NCBI GenBank assembly: GCA_019914995.1
Contig: CM034143.1
Location: 1,242,501-1,306,500 of the forward strand
DNA length: 64,000 nucleotides
Source: Acanthochlamys bracteata
Lineage: Eukaryota > Streptophyta > Magnoliopsida > Pandanales > Velloziaceae
Reading direction: 5' to 3'
Shown: piece after piece, positions 60,931-64,000 of the stretch
How positions within the stretch are numbered: the stretch's first letter is position 1
Layout of the letters: every line of letters starts with the position of its first letter
The notes under the pieces: model-generated
What the model saw: the letters and a program-made list of their open reading frames with translations, nothing else
What the model was told of the DNA's origin: nothing
Database searches by the model: none
Translations under genes and position numbers: made by a program

Positions 60931-61243
60931 TGTGTTAGGATGTTGTTAACTACATATATAGGTTTATACGAGCTACATGATTTTGTTATGAACTACATGA
61001 TATAGGTCTAATTAAATCCTGCAAAGTACATGACTGTTTATATGAGCTACATATATAAGTTTCTGATAAATACAATATTCAAGAATAACAAGCATAGATT
61101 ACTTAGATGGTTATTTGTGGATGAGACATATGAAATTATTATGAATGAGTATAGATTACTTAGATGATTGCTACCGTAAGTTTAATATTATATGGTGAGA
61201 TATATAAAATTATTGAGAATTATTTATATGTTTATATATTTAG

Positions 61244-62252
61244 ATGGACTCTTCTAACAAAATGCCGCAAGAGAAAAGAAACTCAAATTTCAAATGGACA
61301 GAGCCTCTTCATTTGAAGTTTATTGAGTTTTGTGAACAAGAAATATATAAAGGTAATAGGCCAAACACACATTTTAATGTACGAGGGTGGCAAAATATCA
61401 TACAAGTATTTAGGGAGGTTACTGGCCGTGAGGTTGGACGTAAAGTATTGAAAAATCATTGGGATTCCATGAAAAATGATTGGCAAAACTATAAGAAGTT
61501 GATCCGTGGAGAGTCCGGTTTAGGATGGGATTCCACTCGCAAGACAGTTATTGCAGACGACGAGTGGTGGGAGGAAAAAATTAAGGTAATATTTTTTAGC
61601 AATATTAATATATCGTTAATTTTCAACGGTTAGCAATGTTAATTATGTATATATTATTTTTTATTTTTTTTAGGCAAATTCTGCGTTGAGAAAGTTTAAA
61701 GGAAAGGATTTATCGATGATTCGCGATCGTTATGAAGTTTTGTTTGAAGGTGTTGCTGCCACTAGTGCGCATGCTTTCGCACCATCACAAATCCAAGTGG
61801 ATTGTGAACAAACTCAAGTTGAGGATTTAGAAGGCAGTGGAGATAGTGATGATGTTCAAGCTAACCAAACAAATGAGCCATCTCAAGTACATTTTCATAT
61901 CATCACCGATAATGATCTTTTTCCGCCGGAGTCAGCCTCTGTGTCCCAACAACAAAGAACAAGTAGTAGTAGAAAGAGAAAATTCTCAACTAGTGTAAGG
62001 GAAGATGTTTATGATATTGGAATAGTAGCACGTGAGAAACGCGCAGCTGTAGAGATAGCTACCCCCGAACAATGCATACAAGTACTTACTAACATTCCGG
62101 AGATAGAGTACAAAAGTGATCTATGGAATTACTCAGCATGTGTGATGAGTAAAAAAGATAACCGAAGAATCTTTATGAGCTTTGCTGATAATGAAGCTCG
62201 CCTTAGTTGGTTGAATTTTCATTTCAATTATTTTGGACCTGGCAAGCATTAA
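61244..62252 (+). CDS. MYB/SANT-like protein of a PIF/Harbinger transposon (open reading frame intact)
   Basis: Two exons, 61244-61585 and 61674-62252, with a GT-AG intron in phase 0, giving 306 aa. Residues about 15-115 form a Myb/SANT-like DNA-binding domain of the plant Myb_DNA-bind_3 type: FKWTEPLHLKFIEFC, GWQNIIQVFREVTG, HWDSMKNDWQNYKKL, WWEEKI. After the intron a DLSMIRDRYEVLFEGVAA segment is followed by an acidic/Ser-rich linker, a basic RKRKFS nuclear signal and a C-terminal domain (ATPEQCIQVLTNIPEI, LWNYSACVMSKKDNRRIFMS). In related transposons this protein binds terminal DNA and helps bring the transposase to the nucleus. Similar host proteins (LIMYB-like) exist, so domestication cannot be excluded. 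It sits 418 bp upstream of the broken transposase. Confidence 0.8.
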
Positions 62253-62669
62253 ATATGTTGTATGCTATAATATTATAGTAATATTTTATGTTGTAATGTT
62301 TATGTTGTATGATGTTATATGTTATCTATTGTAATATTTAGTTGTATGTTAGCTATTGTAATATTTATAGGTACGTTATTCACTATAATATTTATATTAT
62401 CTAATATAATATTTAGTTGAATATTGTGTACTATTATTATATTGTAATATTATTTTTATATTCTAATATTATATATTGAAATAGTCTTTGGATGTTTCTC
62501 AGATTATGTATTATATTTTAAAAATATTGCTTGAATATTGAAATTGTGTTAATAAAATTTGTTATATTTTATGTGTTGCTATATATGCTTTAATTGTGAT
62601 CATTAAATTGTTCTGTTTATTATGATTAAATATATTAACAGTTTATTTAATTTATATATTTGTAGTTAA
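62253..62669. other. AT-rich spacer between the two transposon genes
   Basis: Repeats words such as TTATGTTGTA and AATATTTA, with no reading frame. Probably the 3' end of the MYB-like transcript and the promoter of the transposase. Confidence 0.5.
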
Positions 62670-63950
62670 ATGGATCCTTGGAGTAGTAGTAATGATGAAG
62701 AAGATCACGATAGTGAAGACGAATTAGCAAAATTTTTTGAGCAGGCAAGTCAGGCAGTAAATCAATATTATGAAAAAAATTCAAGGAAACGTGCTGTCCA
62801 TACATCTATACGTACGGGTAATATATTTATGTCGGAGATATTAGAAAGAAACGAAACTCGTTGCTATCAAAATTTTCGAATGAAGCTGCCGACTTTTTTA
62901 CAACTTTGTGATGACTTGACAAGGTTTTATGATTTGAAACCATCACGAGGAATGTCATAGTTGCAATATTTTTAATAACTTGTGCGCATCATCTTGCAAA
63001 TAGAATGTGTCAGGACATCTTTAATCATTCTGGCGAAACAATTCATAGACATTTTCATGAAGTGTTGGAATCTGTGATGAGGTTAGCTGCAGATATTATA
63101 AAACCTCATTCTAGATACAATGAAGGTGCTGGATTTCATAAACCGCAGAACTCTCGATATCTCCCATGGTTTCAAGTAAGTGATCAATCTTAATTTTAAT
63201 TTAAGTAAATTGAACTTCTTATCTTTGATATCAAAAATTTTATTTAAATAGGATTGTATTGGAGCTATTGATGGTACATATCAAAGCAAGATTACCACCA
63301 GGAGAGGTAATCGCTTATGTTGGGCGTAAAAGGCTCGCCACTCGTAATGTTCTAGCGGTATGTGATTTCAATATGTGTTTCACATTTGTATGGGCGGATG
63401 GGAAGGATCACTCATGACGCACGATACTTATCAAGCAATCAATACACCTGCGGTTAATTTTCCTCGGCCTTCTGGCGATAAATATTATTTAGTAGATGCA
63501 GGATACAGACACACACGAGGATACATGGGTCCTTACAAAGGCCGAGATGTAAGATATTATCTACAGGATTTTCGTCGTGCAAATACATCTCAGATGCGAG
63601 CACCAAGAGGTATGAAAGAAAAGTTTAACTACATGCATTCTTCGTGTAGAAATATCATTGAGCGTAGTTTTGGCGTATGGAAAGCTCGTTTTGCAATCTT
63701 AGCAAATATATCAAGATATTCAATAAAAGTCCAGCATGATATTGTAATTGCTACCATGGCGATACACAACTATATCGAAATAAAGGTATCGCGGATGATG
63801 CATTTTCTAGGGTCAAACGTGAGACTTATGTTCCATCAATAGTTGAAGAATCTTGAGTACATCTAACGTTCAATCAAGACAATATTGAGCAAATGGGATG
63901 CAGAGTGGAACGCACGCCGTGATGCAATTGCAAATGAAATATATAGATAG
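62670..63950 (+). pseudogene. Degenerate PIF/Harbinger DDE transposase
   Basis: Recognisable throughout but in several frames. N-terminal part 62670-62957 (acidic start MDPWSSSNDEED, then FRMKLPTFLQLCDDL); a break near 62955-62965; then FNHSGETIHRHFHEVLESVM (from about 63020). A GT-AG intron follows at 63176-63251, as in related elements. The first catalytic Asp lies in GAIDGT (about 63258-63275), followed at once by a small deletion. PPGE/AYVGRK then runs in another frame, with breaks again near 63393-63440. LVDAGY supplies the second Asp and NIIERSFGVWKARF the Glu region. Two or more further breaks lie near 63780-63860, and the end WNARRDAIANEIYR stops at 63950. At least six lesions make a functional product very unlikely. 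Confidence 0.88.
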
Positions 63951-64000
63951 TAATTATGGATATTATCATTGTATTTGTTGCTATGTATGATGTTGAACTA
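63951..64000. other. Start of the transposon 3' flank
   Basis: Fifty bases after the transposase stop, AT-rich. The right terminus of the element is not reached. Confidence 0.5.

Larger units (their letters stand above)
57396..64000 (+). mobile_element. PIF/Harbinger-like transposon, left end and body; right end outside the window
   Basis: The inferred left terminus reads GGGCATGTTTGGGAGTGC at 57396 with TTA at 57392-57394, a plausible 3-bp target. Inside lie a TATA-like ATATAATA (about 57621), a C/T-rich leader, a long non-coding stretch with local duplications, an intact MYB/SANT-like gene (61244-62252) and a degenerate DDE transposase (62670-63950), all on the + strand. A MYB-like protein plus a DDE transposase is the known two-gene layout of plant PIF/Harbinger elements. 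The left end is inferred from similarity to MITE termini and the right end was not seen, so total length is unknown (more than 6.5 kb). Confidence 0.7.

Noticed and set aside
1..64000. tRNA, rRNA, snoRNA or CRISPR-like arrays
   Set aside because: None was recognised on either strand by eye. The tandem repeats present are two-copy duplications or microsatellites, not spaced arrays.

Overview
The window is nuclear DNA of a flowering plant, probably a eudicot. Every recognised gene has plant-type GT-AG introns, the protein families are plant-specific or plant-typical (WHIRLY, ODB1/RAD52-like, DUF4094 galactosyltransferases, MES-type esterase), and the spaces between genes are very AT-rich and full of short inverted-repeat transposons. 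I cannot name the species. All identifications come from reading translated exons and joining them by splice signals and phase. No database search was run.

Layout, left to right: (1) the 3' part of a methylesterase-like alpha/beta hydrolase gene, + strand, to 1861; (2) a small unrecognised four-exon gene, + strand, 4203-8001; (3) a PHD-finger protein of the At1g33420/MMD1 type, - strand, 8304-14078; (4) a MITE-rich gap; (5) a Golgi beta-1,3-galactosyltransferase, - strand, 17447-21671; (6) a 5.4-kb repeat-rich gap with an imperfect foldback element; (7) spindle-checkpoint protein MAD1 in 16 exons, - strand, 27047-34755; (8) mitochondrial RAD52-like ODB1, + strand, 35982-37676; (9) mitochondrial WHIRLY2, + strand, 40555-44688; (10) a DUF2062 membrane protein, - strand, 45824-48660, with a perfect 246-bp-arm palindrome in its last intron; (11) a U2AF35-related CCCH splicing factor, - strand, 50524-57035, whose RS tail is broken by stops and a frameshift; (12) a PIF/Harbinger-like transposon from about 57396 past the right edge, with an open MYB/SANT-like gene and a badly broken DDE transposase.

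Themes. Genes 8 and 9 are same-strand neighbours and both encode mitochondrial single-stranded-DNA-binding proteins acting in recombination control. Genes 7 and 8 are divergent and share a 1.2-kb promoter region that holds a MITE. At least ten short non-autonomous elements fall into three TIR families (here A, B, C). Seven of the better-preserved copies show clean 3-bp target duplications, which fits a PIF/Harbinger-type mechanism like that of the large element at the right end. Several sit in introns, and one lies 12 nt from a splice acceptor.

No tRNA, rRNA or CRISPR array was recognised.
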